Positions 1-9,196 of a stretch of DNA of 64,000 nucleotides are shown here, piece after piece. The stretch comes from Prado023 sp963706885 (lineage in GTDB: Bacteria; Actinomycetota; Actinomycetes; S36-B12; CAIYMF01), in assembly GCA_963706885.1 (NCBI GenBank), contig CAVPNX010000009.1:114822-178821 (forward strand), read 5' to 3'. Below the pieces are notes generated by a model. It saw only the letters and a list, made by a program, of their open reading frames with translations. It searched no databases and had not been told where the DNA came from. Numbering within the stretch: position 1 is the stretch's first letter; each line of letters starts with the position of its first letter. Made by a program: the position numbers and the translations under genes.

Positions 1-218
1 GACAGCGGGTCGCCGGCCCACCCGTTGAAGTCGGCCTTGACCCGGACCGCCCGCGCGTCGGGGGCCCAGACCGCGAAGCGGGTTCCCCGGACCTCCCCGC
101 GCTCGTCGTCAGGCACGGTGAGGACGTGCGAGCCGAGCACCCTCCAGCACGCCGTGTCGGTGCCCGCGTGGAACCCCGCCAGGTCCTGACCGGTCAGCCC
201 ACCCCAGGGATCATGCAT
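1..218 (-). CDS. glgB: 1,4-alpha-glucan branching enzyme, N-terminal part (runs off the window)
   Basis: Only the first 72 codons are present. The protein begins MHDPWGGL and continues with WRVLGSHVL, then GTRFAVWAPDARAVRV and DFNGW, which is the N-terminal CBM48/early-set module of glycogen branching enzymes (family pattern LGAH...GTRFRVWAPNARRVSVVGDFN.W). The enzyme makes alpha-1,6 branches in glycogen in the cytoplasm. The ATG at 218 was chosen because GGGAG lies 8 nt upstream and no codon before it extends the homology. A treZ-like trehalohydrolase shares this module and is the main alternative, since the catalytic barrel lies outside the window. Confidence 0.7.
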   Translation of the reverse strand, partial: MHDPWGGLTGQDLAGFHAGTDTACWRVLGSHVLTVPDDERGEVRGTRFAVWAPDARAVRVKADFNGWAGDPL

Positions 219-245
219 GCATGCCACTCCCTCTTCGATCGCGCT

Positions 246-270
246 CGTCGGGGCGATCCTCGCCCCGACG
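246..270. terminator. Hairpin, probable terminator between exchanger and glgB
   Basis: There is an 11-bp perfect stem (CGTCGGGGCGA / TCGCCCCGACG) around a TCC loop. A second hairpin (8-bp stem, 322-340, CCAGCAGC / GCTGCTGG) lies just beside it. Both sit between the stop of the exchanger gene at 356 and the start of glgB at 218. No T-tract follows, as is common for actinobacterial terminators. Confidence 0.5.
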
Positions 271-355
271 CGGAGCCTCGGCCACGTCGACCGGGCCGCG
301 CGCCACGACCCCAGCCTGCCACCAGCAGCCCGGCTGCTGGGCCCCGGTATCCGGG

Positions 356-1489
356 TCAGTCCCGAGGTGCCGGACCGCCGGCGGCGACGGATTCGGTCGG
401 ACCCCTCCGGCGCCGGGCTTCGAAGGCGGCCAGCGACCCCAGGGTGATCGCGACGGTGGGCAGGACGAACGCCAGCATCACGGCGGAGTAGGTCGGCAGG
501 CTCTCGTGCCCTGACGCGTTCAGCAGCAGGTACCCGATGAAGGCGGCGTACAGGGCCAGGAACAGGACACCCTCCCACCGACGGATCTCGAAGCCCGTGT
601 AGATCACGGGCAGCAGGGTGGCGGACACGGCGATCATGATCGGGATGTCGACGCGGATCGCCGACTCGGCCACCGGGATGCCATCCGGGGCCAGCAGGCT
701 GCTCACCCCGAGCACGGCACCGATGTTGAAGATGCTGCTGCCGACCGCGTTGCCGACAGCCATGTCGCGCTGGCCGCGCAGTGCGGCGATCACAGTGGTC
801 GCCAACTCGGGCAGGGACGTGCCGATGGCCACGATGGTCAGGCCGATCACCATCTCCGGGACGCCGCGCTCGTTGGCGATCCGCGTGGATCCCTCGACCA
901 GCCACTCGGCGCCCACGACCAGCAGGGCGACGCCGACCACGAGCAGCACGATGTTGACGGCGTGTCGGCGCGCCCCGCCCGCCGAGGCGGGCTCGGCCAC
1001 CTCGCCAGGCCCGGGGTCCGGCTCGTCGAGCCGGGTCTCCCGGCGCCCAACGACCACGGCGCTGATCGCGTAGCCGAGGAGGCACGCGAAGAGCAGGGCC
1101 CCATTGGTCCGGTTGATCAGCCCGTCGAGGCTCACGAACAGCAGCAGCACGCCCATGGCGACCATGACGGGCACGTCCACGCGGACCAGTCGGTACTTGA
1201 CCGCCAGCGGCCCGATGACTGCCGCGATCCCGAGGACCAGCAGGACGTTGGCGATGTTGGAGCCGACCACGTTCCCCACGGCGAGGTCCGGGCTGCCGTC
1301 GCGCACGGCCTGGAGGGTGACAGCAAGCTCAGGGGCGGACGTGGCGAAGGCCACGACGGTGAGGCCGACGACCAGCGGCGACAGGCCCACGGCCGCGGCG
1401 ATCCCGCCAGCCCCGCGCACGAGCAGCTCGCCACCGGCAACGAGGGTCACGAAACCGGCGAGCAGCAATCCGGCCGTGCCCACGTCCAT
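356..1489 (-). CDS. Calcium/sodium (cation) antiporter, CaCA family
   Basis: This 377-residue membrane protein has the two alpha-repeats of the CaCA superfamily in inverted tandem. The first carries ATSAPELAVT and GNVVGSNIANVLLVLG near residues 47-90; the second carries IGTSLPELATT and GNAVGSSIFNIGAVLG near residues 220-265. The paired acidic ELA.T and GN.VGS.I.N motifs form the ion-binding site that exchanges Ca2+ for Na+ or another cation across the membrane. About ten hydrophobic segments are visible, with a hydrophilic loop near residues 150-175. Length fits the YrbG-type bacterial family. It is probably a single-gene unit; the gap of 40 bases to the upstream operon end is short, so read-through from that operon is possible. 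Confidence 0.88.
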   Translation of the reverse strand: MDVGTAGLLLAGFVTLVAGGELLVRGAGGIAAAVGLSPLVVGLTVVAFATSAPELAVTLQAVRDGSPDLAVGNVVGSNIANVLLVLGIAAVIGPLAVKYRLVRVDVPVMVAMGVLLLFVSLDGLINRTNGALLFACLLGYAISAVVVGRRETRLDEPDPGPGEVAEPASAGGARRHAVNIVLLVVGVALLVVGAEWLVEGSTRIANERGVPEMVIGLTIVAIGTSLPELATTVIAALRGQRDMAVGNAVGSSIFNIGAVLGVSSLLAPDGIPVAESAIRVDIPIMIAVSATLLPVIYTGFEIRRWEGVLFLALYAAFIGYLLLNASGHESLPTYSAVMLAFVLPTVAITLGSLAAFEARRRRGPTESVAAGGPAPRD

Positions 1490-1529
1490 AGCCGCTGACC
1501 GTATCGTCGGCGAGTGGTGGGTCGCCGCC

Positions 1530-2787
1530 TCAACCGTCCACCAGCGGGATCCCGGGATTGGGGCGCAGGGTCGCCTTGATGCACTCGGCGGATGGTCCGG
1601 CCGAGGCGGTCGCCAGCCCCTGCTTCCAGTCGTCGAGGTCGAAGGTGTGCGTCACGATCCCATCGACCGGGTAGCCGGGATCGGCGAACCACTCGACGAC
1701 CTGGGCCATCGTGTGGCGGCCTCCGAGCGCCGGCTCGGGCCCGAGGTTGATCGTCCCCTGCACGGTGATCTGCCGGTTCCAGACCAGGGACCAGTCGACG
1801 CCCTGCTTGCCGGCCCCGCCGACGAGCACCAGCATCCCGGTGGGTCGCAGCAGGTGCAGTGCGAGGTCGATCGTGTCGGGGAGGCCCACACAGTCGAACA
1901 CCGCGTCCACGCCCTGCTCGAGGATCGGGGTCCGGGTCAGCCGCGGCCGCAGCACCCGTCCACCGTCGGAGGCCGCGAGGTCCTCGACGGCCCGCGCCCC
2001 GGCGGGGAGGGTCCGGGTGGCGCCTGCCGCCGTCGCCGCGGCGGCGCCGAACTCACCGGGGCTCACCACGATGAGGTCGAGGTCCGGGTGCAGCATCCGC
2101 AGGGCGGCCGTCACGAGCAGGCCGATCGTCCCGGGCCCGATCACCACGACCCGGTCACCCCGGCGCGTCCACAACAGGGCCGCGTGCAGGGCGATGGAGG
2201 CGGGCTCTGCGAGGACGGCGCGCGTCGACGGGATGTCCGCGACGGGATGCAGCTGGGACTGGTGGGCCACGACCTGCTCGGCCCAGCCCCCACCGAGAGC
2301 GGCGTCGAACCCGAGCGTCGGTGCCCGGCACCCGGAGGCTCCCGGCTCGTCGAAGCGCTCGCACACGTTCGGGAAGCCCTCGCGGCAGGAACGGCAGGGG
2401 TCGAAGCCCGCGATGGGCGCACGACAGCACGGGGTCGACCACGACCCGATCGCCCTCGGCGACCGTGGCGCCGGGGCCCACCTCCTCGACGACCGCGACC
2501 ATCTCGTGCCCGGGGATCTGCCGCGGCGCGTTGTAGAACGCCGACAGCACGAACGAGGACTTGGCGTGGGCGACCCCGACATCGCTGCCGCAGATCCCGG
2601 ACAGCTCGGGGCGCAGCCGGACCCACCCGTCGACACTGGGCAGCGCCGGCACGGGTGCGTCGGTCACGAGGCTGAGGATCCCGCCCGGTCCCCACCCGGC
2701 GGACTTCCCGGCCCCGCGGGGCAGTCTCTGCGCGGCTGCGGTCAGCAGGTAGCGCTGGGTGGAGAGCTCGGCGACGACGGCGCGCAT
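1530..2787 (-). CDS. Zinc-dependent alcohol/threonine-type dehydrogenase (one frameshift near 2416)
   Basis: This medium-chain dehydrogenase is split over two frames. The N-terminal frame starts at ATG 2787 (MRAVVAEL) and shows GICGSDVGVAH and IPGHEMVAVVEEVGPGA, the catalytic-zinc Cys and the GHE motif. The C-terminal frame resumes with GFDPCRSCREGFPNVC, the structural-zinc cysteine cluster, then the NAD(P) fold GPGTIGLLV. Removing one base from the GGG at 2415-2417 (plus strand) joins VVVDPVLSC directly to AIAGFDPC. It is the last gene of the six-gene operon, 20 bases after the monooxygenase, and presumably oxidises an alcohol of the pathway. Substrate is unknown. The indel is likely a sequence error, but a real null allele is not excluded. 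Confidence 0.8.
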
Positions 2788-2807
2788 GTCTGCTGACCTC
2801 CCGTGCC

Positions 2808-4202
2808 CTACCGCAGCCCGGCCAGGGGGCGGGTGAGGCGGTCGACCAGGGACGGCGCCGGACGGTTGGCCCGCGCCTCCTTCATGGCGCGGATGTAGCG
2901 CCAGTAGTCGACCTGCATGGTGTGCCGCTCGGAGCGCAGGTAGCGCCGGGCCATGGCGCGCTGGTCGCTGGCGATCCAGTCGCGCATCTCGGCGGGGGAG
3001 GGCAGCGCCGCGGCGCCGGTGAGGACGTCGCCGATCCACTGGGACTGGTACTCGCAGAGCGGGATGCTAGAACCGACCGACTGGATGAACCCGATGAAGT
3101 ACAGCCCAGGGCGGTCGGGGGCGACGACCCGCTGGAAGAGCGGCATCGCGTTGTGCGCAGGGTCGAAGACCTCGGGCGCCAGGAACGGGAACGTGACCCG
3201 GTACCCGGTGGCCAGGACCAGGACGTCGGCGTGCACGGCGCTGCCGTCGGCGAACTCGATCCGGTCGCCGTCGAGGCGCTCGATCCCCGGCTTCATGGTG
3301 ATGTCGCCGTGGCCGACCCGGTCGTACAGCTCGGCGGACACCGTGGGGTGGGCGTGCAGCAGTCGGTGGTCGGGCGTGGGCAGCCCCCGGTCCTGGGGCC
3401 GGCCGGTGCTCAGTCGCAGGATCGTCTCGTAGAGGGTCCGCTCGACGGGGAACGGGATGTAGGCCATCAGCGGGTTGCCGAACTGGTCGACCGGCCTGCC
3501 GAAGGCGTACTTGGGGATCACGTGCACGCCGTGCCGGGTCACCAGGTGGACGTGGTTGGCCACCTTGGCTGCGTCGCAGGCGATGTCCATCCCGGAGTTG
3601 CCCACCCCGACGACCACGACGTCGGCGTCCGTGAGGACCGCAGGGTCGCGGTAGTCGTGGGCGTGGAACGTCCGGCCCGTGAACTCCCCGGGGAACTCGG
3701 GGACCTTCGGGTCGAAGTGGTGGCCGTTGGCCACCAGCACCGATCGGTAGGTGCGCCGCCGGCCCCCGGCGACGGTGACGGCCCAGCCGTGGCTGCCCGG
3801 GTCCCCGTCGCCGGGCAACGGCTCCACGGCGGTCACCTCGGTGCGGAAGGTGATCCGCTCCAGGAGGTGGTTGTCCTCGGCGAAGGACTGGAAGTAGGCC
3901 GCGAGCATCTCGTGCGGCGGGTAGTCCGGCCAGTCCTCGGGCATCGGGTACGAGGGGAACTGCGAGAGGGGCCGCGAGCTGTTCAGGTGCAGCGTCTTGT
4001 ACGCGGCCACAGCACCGTTGTCGTTGTCGATGCGCCACAGCCCACCGACCATGGATCCCTTCTCGAACCAGTCGAAGGTGATGCCTCTGTCAGCGAGGGC
4101 CTTGCCGGCGGCCAGGCCCGCCGCACCGGCGCCGATCAGGCAGGCGTCGGCATCGAAGCCGCTGGTGGCCGGGTCGCCCCGTGCGCCGTCCGGTGCAGTC
4201 AT
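2808..4202 (-). CDS. Flavin-containing monooxygenase (FMO/BVMO type)
   Basis: This 464-residue enzyme carries the class B flavoprotein monooxygenase signatures in order: FAD-binding GAGAAGLA at residues 24-31, the fingerprint FPGEFTGRTFHAHDYRD (FxGxxxHxxx(Y/F)), the NADPH-binding GVGNSGMD, and the ATGY motif near the C-terminus. Such enzymes use NADPH and O2 to N- or S-oxygenate a heteroatom or to insert oxygen next to a ketone. ATG 4202 is used because everything upstream in this frame lies inside the neighbouring gene. It is 26 bases downstream of the PLP lyase-like gene, so the two are co-transcribed and may act on one nitrogen- or ketone-containing compound. The exact substrate is not deducible. 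Confidence 0.88.
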   Translation of the reverse strand: MTAPDGARGDPATSGFDADACLIGAGAAGLAAGKALADRGITFDWFEKGSMVGGLWRIDNDNGAVAAYKTLHLNSSRPLSQFPSYPMPEDWPDYPPHEMLAAYFQSFAEDNHLLERITFRTEVTAVEPLPGDGDPGSHGWAVTVAGGRRRTYRSVLVANGHHFDPKVPEFPGEFTGRTFHAHDYRDPAVLTDADVVVVGVGNSGMDIACDAAKVANHVHLVTRHGVHVIPKYAFGRPVDQFGNPLMAYIPFPVERTLYETILRLSTGRPQDRGLPTPDHRLLHAHPTVSAELYDRVGHGDITMKPGIERLDGDRIEFADGSAVHADVLVLATGYRVTFPFLAPEVFDPAHNAMPLFQRVVAPDRPGLYFIGFIQSVGSSIPLCEYQSQWIGDVLTGAAALPSPAEMRDWIASDQRAMARRYLRSERHTMQVDYWRYIRAMKEARANRPAPSLVDRLTRPLAGLR

Positions 4203-4228
4203 GTCGTGGTCCTCTCGCAGGCGCCGGA

Positions 4229-5662
4229 TCAGGTGGTCGCGCGGGGTTCCGGCGCCCCGTCGGTGAAGGCGTTGAGCAGCAGGGTGAGCAGGAAGTTGGC
4301 GGTCTGCGGGTCGACGCCCTCGGCATCCCCGCTGACGCCGTACACCGCGGCGCTGCGCGGCGTCGGGCTGTCGGGGTGCTTCGCGTACTCCACCGCGGCG
4401 GCAAGGTCGGTCGCGAAGGCCTCGACGACGCCGGGCTGCAGCTGTGGTCCGGTCACGGCCATGTGCAGGGCGTCGGGCAGCTGCTGGCCGTTGAACCGCC
4501 ATCCGCGGGCGACCATGGCGTCGTTGACGTGGTAGATGTTGAACTCGTCGGAGGTGAACGAGAAGCAGAAGGTGGGCTTGCCCATCAGCCGGAGCTCGGG
4601 GTGGCTGCGGACCACGTCCTGCATCCGGTAGGAGGTGTCGAAGATCCGCTTCGCGCGGTCGCGGTAGCCCTGCCTGCCGTAGCTGACCATCGCCGCCCAC
4701 GTGGCCGCGATCAGGCCACCGGAGCGGCTGCCGGCCAGGCCGGGGGAGCCGTACGCGCCACCCTTCCAGCCGGGCTGGAGGAAGTAGTGGTGCTGGCGCA
4801 TCCACGAGTCCCGCCATGCCAGGACCGAGGTGCCCTTCAGCCCGTAGCCGTACTTGTGGGTGTCCGCCGAGATCGAGCTCACCCCGGGCAGCCGGAAGTC
4901 GAACAGCGGGATGTCCGGGTACCCCAGCTCCTGGCCCCACGGCAGGATGAAGCCACCCAGGCAGGCATCCACGTGCAGGTAGGTGTTGTGCTCGAGGGCC
5001 AGGTCGGACAGCTCCTCGAACGGGTCGATGGTCCCGTAGGCGTAGTTGCCGGCCGTGCCGATGAGCATCGCGGTGTCGGGCCCGATGTGGTCGCGGACGA
5101 AGTTGATGTCGACCATCGTCGTGACGGGGTCGATCGGCGCCACGATCACGTCGAGGCCGAACAGGTGCGCGCCCTTGGTGAACGCCGGGTGCGCGGTGTC
5201 CGGCCAGATCATCTGCGGGCGCACCACACCACGCTCCTGGGCGATGTTCCGGTAGGCCAGGACGGCGTTCATGATGCTCTCGGTGCCGCCGAACCCCAGC
5301 GTCCCGCAGGGCGTCTGGTTCGGGTTCTGCTCGGTCACCGCGTCCGCGTGGAGCATGTCGAGGGTCATGGCGATGATCTCGGACTCGAACTTGCTCATGG
5401 ACGGGCACATGTCGCGCTGCAGGGCGTTGGTGTGGTTGAAGTACCCGAAGCACTCGTTGAGGAAGTCGTAGTGCTCGTGCTCGCCGTGGTAGATGCTGCC
5501 CGAGACCTTCCCGCCCTCCCACTTGGAGTCCTCCTCGGTCGACATCTCGCGCAGCTGGGCCAGGATCGCCTCGTGGTCCATCCCCTCCTCGGGGAACTCG
5601 CGGATCACCCCGTAGCGCTCGGAGTAGGGGTACATCGCGCGGTGGATCGCGTCGAGGTCCAT
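4229..5662 (-). CDS. PLP-dependent lyase/decarboxylase of the sphingosine-1-phosphate lyase type
   Basis: This 477-residue protein aligns by eye with S1P lyases: GSIYHGEHEHYDFLNE..FNHTN, then GGTESIMNAVLAYRN (phosphate-binding), HVDACLGGF (Asp that binds the pyridine N), SADTHKYGYGLKG with the Schiff-base Lys at position 270, and GSRSGGLIAATWAAM. The family cleaves a phosphorylated 2-amino-3-hydroxy chain into phosphoethanolamine and an aldehyde by retro-aldol chemistry; close relatives decarboxylate amino acids. There is no N-terminal membrane anchor, so it is cytosolic. It lies in an operon with a sugar-type kinase and phosphatase rather than lipid genes, which argues for a polar amino-polyol phosphate substrate; that is inference. 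Confidence 0.82.
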   Translation of the reverse strand: MDLDAIHRAMYPYSERYGVIREFPEEGMDHEAILAQLREMSTEEDSKWEGGKVSGSIYHGEHEHYDFLNECFGYFNHTNALQRDMCPSMSKFESEIIAMTLDMLHADAVTEQNPNQTPCGTLGFGGTESIMNAVLAYRNIAQERGVVRPQMIWPDTAHPAFTKGAHLFGLDVIVAPIDPVTTMVDINFVRDHIGPDTAMLIGTAGNYAYGTIDPFEELSDLALEHNTYLHVDACLGGFILPWGQELGYPDIPLFDFRLPGVSSISADTHKYGYGLKGTSVLAWRDSWMRQHHYFLQPGWKGGAYGSPGLAGSRSGGLIAATWAAMVSYGRQGYRDRAKRIFDTSYRMQDVVRSHPELRLMGKPTFCFSFTSDEFNIYHVNDAMVARGWRFNGQQLPDALHMAVTGPQLQPGVVEAFATDLAAAVEYAKHPDSPTPRSAAVYGVSGDAEGVDPQTANFLLTLLLNAFTDGAPEPRATT

Positions 5663-5697
5663 CGGGGTCCTTTCGTGGGCGTGCGGGTCGGGCGATG

Positions 5698-6492
5698 TCA
5701 GTCGCGCAGGGCGGCCAGGGCTTCGGCGTGCAGGTCGGGGTTCGCGGCGGCGATCACCGTGCCGCCGGCCATCGGCACCCGGCCCTCGATGTCGGTGACG
5801 ACACCTCCGGCCAGCTCGATGATCGGGATGAGCGGCACGATGTCATAGGGCATCAGGCAGCCGTCGACAGCCAGGTCGATCGTGCCCATCGCGACGAGGG
5901 CGAATGCGTAGCAGTCCCCACCCCAGCGCTGGAGCCGCACCCGGGAGCTCAGCTCTCGGTAGCGGTCGAGGACCCCGGCCCACTCGAGCATGGTGGGGTG
6001 GGTGCTGTACAGCACGGCGTCCTCGAGGGTGGCGGTTGCGCGGGTCCGCAGGATCCGCTCGGTGCCCGCATGCAGGAACCGCGACCCGCGGACGGGGTCG
6101 GCGGCGAACGTCTCGTCGGTGAAGGGCTGGTGCATCACGCCGGCCACCGGCTCGCCGTCGACGACCAGGCCCAGCAGCGTGCCCCACGTGGGCATCCCGC
6201 TGATGAAGGCGCGCGTCCCGTCGATCGGGTCGATGATCCAGCTGATCGGCCCGGAGCCCGTGGTGCCGCCCTCCTCGCCGATCACCTGGTGGTCGGGGAA
6301 GCGGGCGTTGATGGCGGCGCGGACATGGGCCTCGACCCGCCTGTCGGCCTCGGTCACGGGGTCGTAGGTGATCCCGGCGAGCTTGTTGTCCACGGCCATG
6401 TCCGTGCGGAAGTACTCAAGGGCGATCGGTCCCGCCGCGCGGACCGCCGCGATGCCGACGTCGAGCACCGCTGCGATGTCGTCGTGGTCCAT
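5698..6492 (-). CDS. Inositol-monophosphatase-family phosphatase (HisN-like)
   Basis: This 264-residue protein has the metal-binding and catalytic motifs of the lithium-sensitive phosphatase family: DPVTEADRRVE, GEEGG, WIIDPIDGTRAFISG near residues 83-97, and the C-terminal WGGDCYAFALVAMG and PYDIVPLIPIIELAGG. The GGDCY and PYD segments resemble HisN histidinol phosphatases more than inositol monophosphatases, but no his gene is nearby. The ATG at 6492 overlaps the stop of the kinase gene by one base (TGATG), so translation is coupled. In this operon it may dephosphorylate a sugar- or polyol-phosphate made by the preceding kinase or released by the lyase. Confidence 0.85.
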   Translation of the reverse strand: MDHDDIAAVLDVGIAAVRAAGPIALEYFRTDMAVDNKLAGITYDPVTEADRRVEAHVRAAINARFPDHQVIGEEGGTTGSGPISWIIDPIDGTRAFISGMPTWGTLLGLVVDGEPVAGVMHQPFTDETFAADPVRGSRFLHAGTERILRTRATATLEDAVLYSTHPTMLEWAGVLDRYRELSSRVRLQRWGGDCYAFALVAMGTIDLAVDGCLMPYDIVPLIPIIELAGGVVTDIEGRVPMAGGTVIAAANPDLHAEALAALRD

Positions 6493-8069
6493 CAGCTCCC
6501 CCTGCTCGCGTTGAGCGCGCGGTAGATCGGCTTGGTCGCCTTGAAGGCCTTCACGAACTGCTCGTGGAGCACGTCGTAGGTGGCGGTGTTGCGTGCATCC
6601 GGGTCGAACACGCGGCGGGTTCGCACGAGCGCGCTGATGTCGTCGAAGCCCAGGTCGCCCAGGCGCTCGAAGGCCAGCAGCCCGGCGCCGACCGAGACGG
6701 TGTAGTCGCAGTTGTCCAGTTGGTGGACCGGGGCGCCCAGCACGTCGGCCATGATCTGGCACCACAGGTCCGAACGCGCCCCGCCGCCGTAGAGCGAGAA
6801 GTGGGTGAACCGCCGCTTGGCGAACTTCTCCGCCGGGCCGCGGACCCAGCGCAGGTTCTGGGACACCCCCTCGAGGACCGCGCGAGCCATGTCCCCGCGG
6901 GTCGTGGTCGTGCTGATGTTGAGGAAGCCGCCGCGCATCTGGCCGTCCTCCGACGGCGCCATGGATCCTCCCAGCCACGGCAGGAACATCAGGCCGTCGC
7001 TGCCCGCCGGAACCTCCCCGGCGACGCGTTGCAGTGCCTCGTACCGGTCGTGGACCACGGCGTCGCTGAAGTGGTCGCTGCCGTACACGATGTTGGTCAG
7101 GAACCGCTCCAGCGCCGCACCGGCCATGCCGTTCTCAGCCATGACGAAGTACGTGTTGGGCACCGGGCTGGGCATGCTCAGGATGCCGTCGAACACGTTC
7201 GTGCGCTTGAAGTCGACGTGGGTGATCATCACGCTGGTCGACCCGACCGACACTGCCGCGTGCGTGCCGGTGAACGCACCGGCGCCGATGCCGCCGGCCT
7301 GCGTGTCGTTGAGGCCGGTGACCACCTTCGTGCTCGGCGAGAGCCCGAGCTCGTCGGCGACCTCGGGCAGCAGCGTCCCCACGATGGCGTCCATCGGGAC
7401 CAGGTCGGGCAGCTTCTCCCGATCGATGAGCGAGGCGTCGACCAGTCCGGGGTGGTAGTCGGTGATGTCCAGGCGCCGGTTGTCGGTCATCAGGTACATG
7501 AACGCCGAGGCCTGGTTGGCCGTGGCCCGGCCCGTCAGTCGCATCGTCACGTAGTCCATCGGCTCCAGGAGCCAGGCAGTCCGCGCGTACACGTCGGGGC
7601 GCGAGAACTTCAGGTGGCGCAGGTGCGCCAGCGAGAGCCCGTCGGCGATGGGGGGCAGGCCGTGGACCTGCAGCCAGCGCAGGAGCTGGGCCGGATTGTC
7701 GGCGTGCTTCGGGAACCCGGGGACGCCCTTGAGGTCCTTCTTGGTGCCACGATGGTCCTGCCAGAGGACCATGTTGCTCGTCGGCTGGCCGTGCCGATCC
7801 ACCGGCACGATCGAGGAGTACTGGCTGGAGCAGATGACCGCCACGATGTCGTCTCGGCCCACGCCGGAGGCGGCCAGGGCCGCGACGGCGGCGGACTTCA
7901 CGGCCGCCCAGACCTGATGGGGGTCCTGCTCGACGCCGCCCCCCGGCTGGGTCAGCGTGTCGACGGACGCACGGGCTGTTCCCGGCGTGCGCCCGGTGGC
8001 ATCAACGACAGCGACCTTCGGCCCGCTCGTGCCCAGGTCGATGGCCAGCACGTGGCGCTGCCGCTGCAC
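6492..8069 (-). CDS. FGGY-family carbohydrate kinase (xylulokinase-like)
   Basis: This 525-residue protein shows the FGGY architecture. The first ATPase-type domain begins LAIDLGTSGPKVAVVD near residues 8-23; VLWQDHRG and MDYVTMRLTG follow as in xylulokinases; the second domain has GLNDTQAGGIGAGA and a C-terminal YGGGARSDLWCQIMADVLGAPV (FGGY signature region). The enzyme phosphorylates a sugar or polyol with ATP in the cytoplasm. GTG 8069 is preceded by GGAGGGAG at a suitable distance. Substrate cannot be read from sequence; a nearby lyase needing a phosphorylated substrate suggests an amino-polyol or unusual polyol rather than xylulose. Confidence 0.87.
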   Translation of the reverse strand: MQRQRHVLAIDLGTSGPKVAVVDATGRTPGTARASVDTLTQPGGGVEQDPHQVWAAVKSAAVAALAASGVGRDDIVAVICSSQYSSIVPVDRHGQPTSNMVLWQDHRGTKKDLKGVPGFPKHADNPAQLLRWLQVHGLPPIADGLSLAHLRHLKFSRPDVYARTAWLLEPMDYVTMRLTGRATANQASAFMYLMTDNRRLDITDYHPGLVDASLIDREKLPDLVPMDAIVGTLLPEVADELGLSPSTKVVTGLNDTQAGGIGAGAFTGTHAAVSVGSTSVMITHVDFKRTNVFDGILSMPSPVPNTYFVMAENGMAGAALERFLTNIVYGSDHFSDAVVHDRYEALQRVAGEVPAGSDGLMFLPWLGGSMAPSEDGQMRGGFLNISTTTTRGDMARAVLEGVSQNLRWVRGPAEKFAKRRFTHFSLYGGGARSDLWCQIMADVLGAPVHQLDNCDYTVSVGAGLLAFERLGDLGFDDISALVRTRRVFDPDARNTATYDVLHEQFVKAFKATKPIYRALNASRGS

Positions 8070-8126
8070 AGGTACTCCCTCCCTGGGTCGCCGCCAGCAT
8101 ACGAGTCCGCTCCGGCTCGACGCGCC

Positions 8127-9096
8127 CTACCGGGCGGTCGGGGTGGCCAGTCCCACGTGCTCCCGTCCACGCGTCCAGTGCGCGGCGTTGCGCCCGTTGG
8201 CGTACAGCCGGATCCCGGTCGGGGTGTCGCGCACGTCCACCGCATACACGTGGGTCGCGGCCCAGCCGGACCCCGTGGGCGCAAGGATCGGCTCCCCGGT
8301 GACCTGCCAGTCCAGGCCGTCGGTGCTGGTGAGCACCCGCACGGCTGAGCTCGAGGCGCGCGTCGTGGCGTCCCATCCGATCGCGTTCTGGAAGGCCACC
8401 CACCCGTCGCTGACCGCGAGCACCTCCACAGCGCCGGCCCCGAGGTTGGCCCATCGGTCCTCCGGTTCCGGGCCCAGGAGCGGGTCAGGGCGCACCTCGA
8501 AGGGGCCGTCGGGCGCTGTGCCCTCGGCCACGCCGACGTACTCCGGCTCGTTGAAGCCACAGTCCGGGACGTGCACCAGTCCCGCGCTGAAGTACAGCCG
8601 CCATCGGGAGTCGGGCAGCGCCACGAGGGCAGGGTTGGACACGGCCTCGCCCTGCTTGGCGTCCCGGTGCCACGGCAGCGTCGGGCGCAGGAGCACGACG
8701 GGATCGGACCACCGCCGAAGGTCGTCGGAAGCCCGGGACTCGATCCACGACCGCCACGGCACCCCGAACGGGATGAACGCGCGGGTGCGTTCGTACAGCA
8801 ACCGGTAGCGCGGGGTTGCTCGCGGCGCCGAGGTCCACGATCTGGGGCCGCAGCGCGTTGCGGGCGACGGTCTCCTCACGCTTCCAGGCCAGGCCGTCGT
8901 CGGACGTGTGGTGGTGCACGCCGAGCAGGGAGTGCGCCCAGAGGTGCCAGCGGCCGTCCGGGGTGGCATCGGGTGGCAGGAACGTGGGATCTGCCAGGAC
9001 CGGTGAGGGGAACGGTGGACCGATCAGCGGGGAGCCGGGGTCCCAGGACCACGTGAGGGCGGCGACCTCGTCACGGGAGAGCTCGGCAAGTTCCAC
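8127..9096 (-). CDS. GH43-like five-bladed propeller glycosidase (one frameshift near 8813)
   Basis: Two frames together give a protein of about 320 residues. The N-terminal frame reads GSPLIGPPFPSPVLADPTFL, then WHLWAHS and HTSDDGLAWKRE; the C-terminal frame continues RYRLLYERTRAF, GEAVSNPALVAL, WRLYFSAG, and repeated WxxxF/Y blades. This repeated aspartate-rich 'ADPTF...W.L..H....I....S.DG..W' pattern is that of GH43/GH32-type beta-propellers. Removing one base from GGGG 8812-8815 (plus strand) joins GAASNP to RYRLLYE. No signal peptide is seen, so it would act inside the cell on an imported glycoside. GTG 9096 was preferred to an upstream TTG at 9114. It is the first gene of the operon, 57 bases before the kinase. 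Confidence 0.6.
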
Positions 9097-9130
9097 CCCC
9101 CGATCGTCTCGCAACGAGAGGGCTGGGGAC

Positions 9131-9168
9131 CCAGCAGGGCACGCGTCCTGTGTGGACCGGTCTGCTGG
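9131..9168. repeat. Inverted repeat between the catabolic operon and the DoxX gene
   Basis: CCAGCAG (9131-9137) and CTGCTGG (9162-9168) are perfect 7-bp inverted arms 24 bases apart in the divergent intergenic region upstream of the operon that starts at 9096. It could be an operator with two half-sites or an RNA stem; no regulator gene adjoins it. Confidence 0.25.
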
Positions 9169-9184
9169 GTGAACACGGCGGCAC

Positions 9185-9190
9185 TACGGT
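9185..9190 (+). promoter_or_regulatory. -10 element, leaderless promoter of the DoxX gene
   Basis: TACGGT matches the actinobacterial -10 pattern TANNNT and ends 6 bases before the ATG at 9197, with no Shine-Dalgarno in between. This spacing predicts transcription starting at the A of the start codon. Confidence 0.5.
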
Positions 9191-9196
9191 GCATCC

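Noticed and set aside
2922..5848. Long plus-strand ORFs of more than 500 codons
   Set aside because: They are antisense to the monooxygenase and lyase genes, are rich in Val/Gly/Arg/His, and carry no family motif; high GC keeps antisense frames open.
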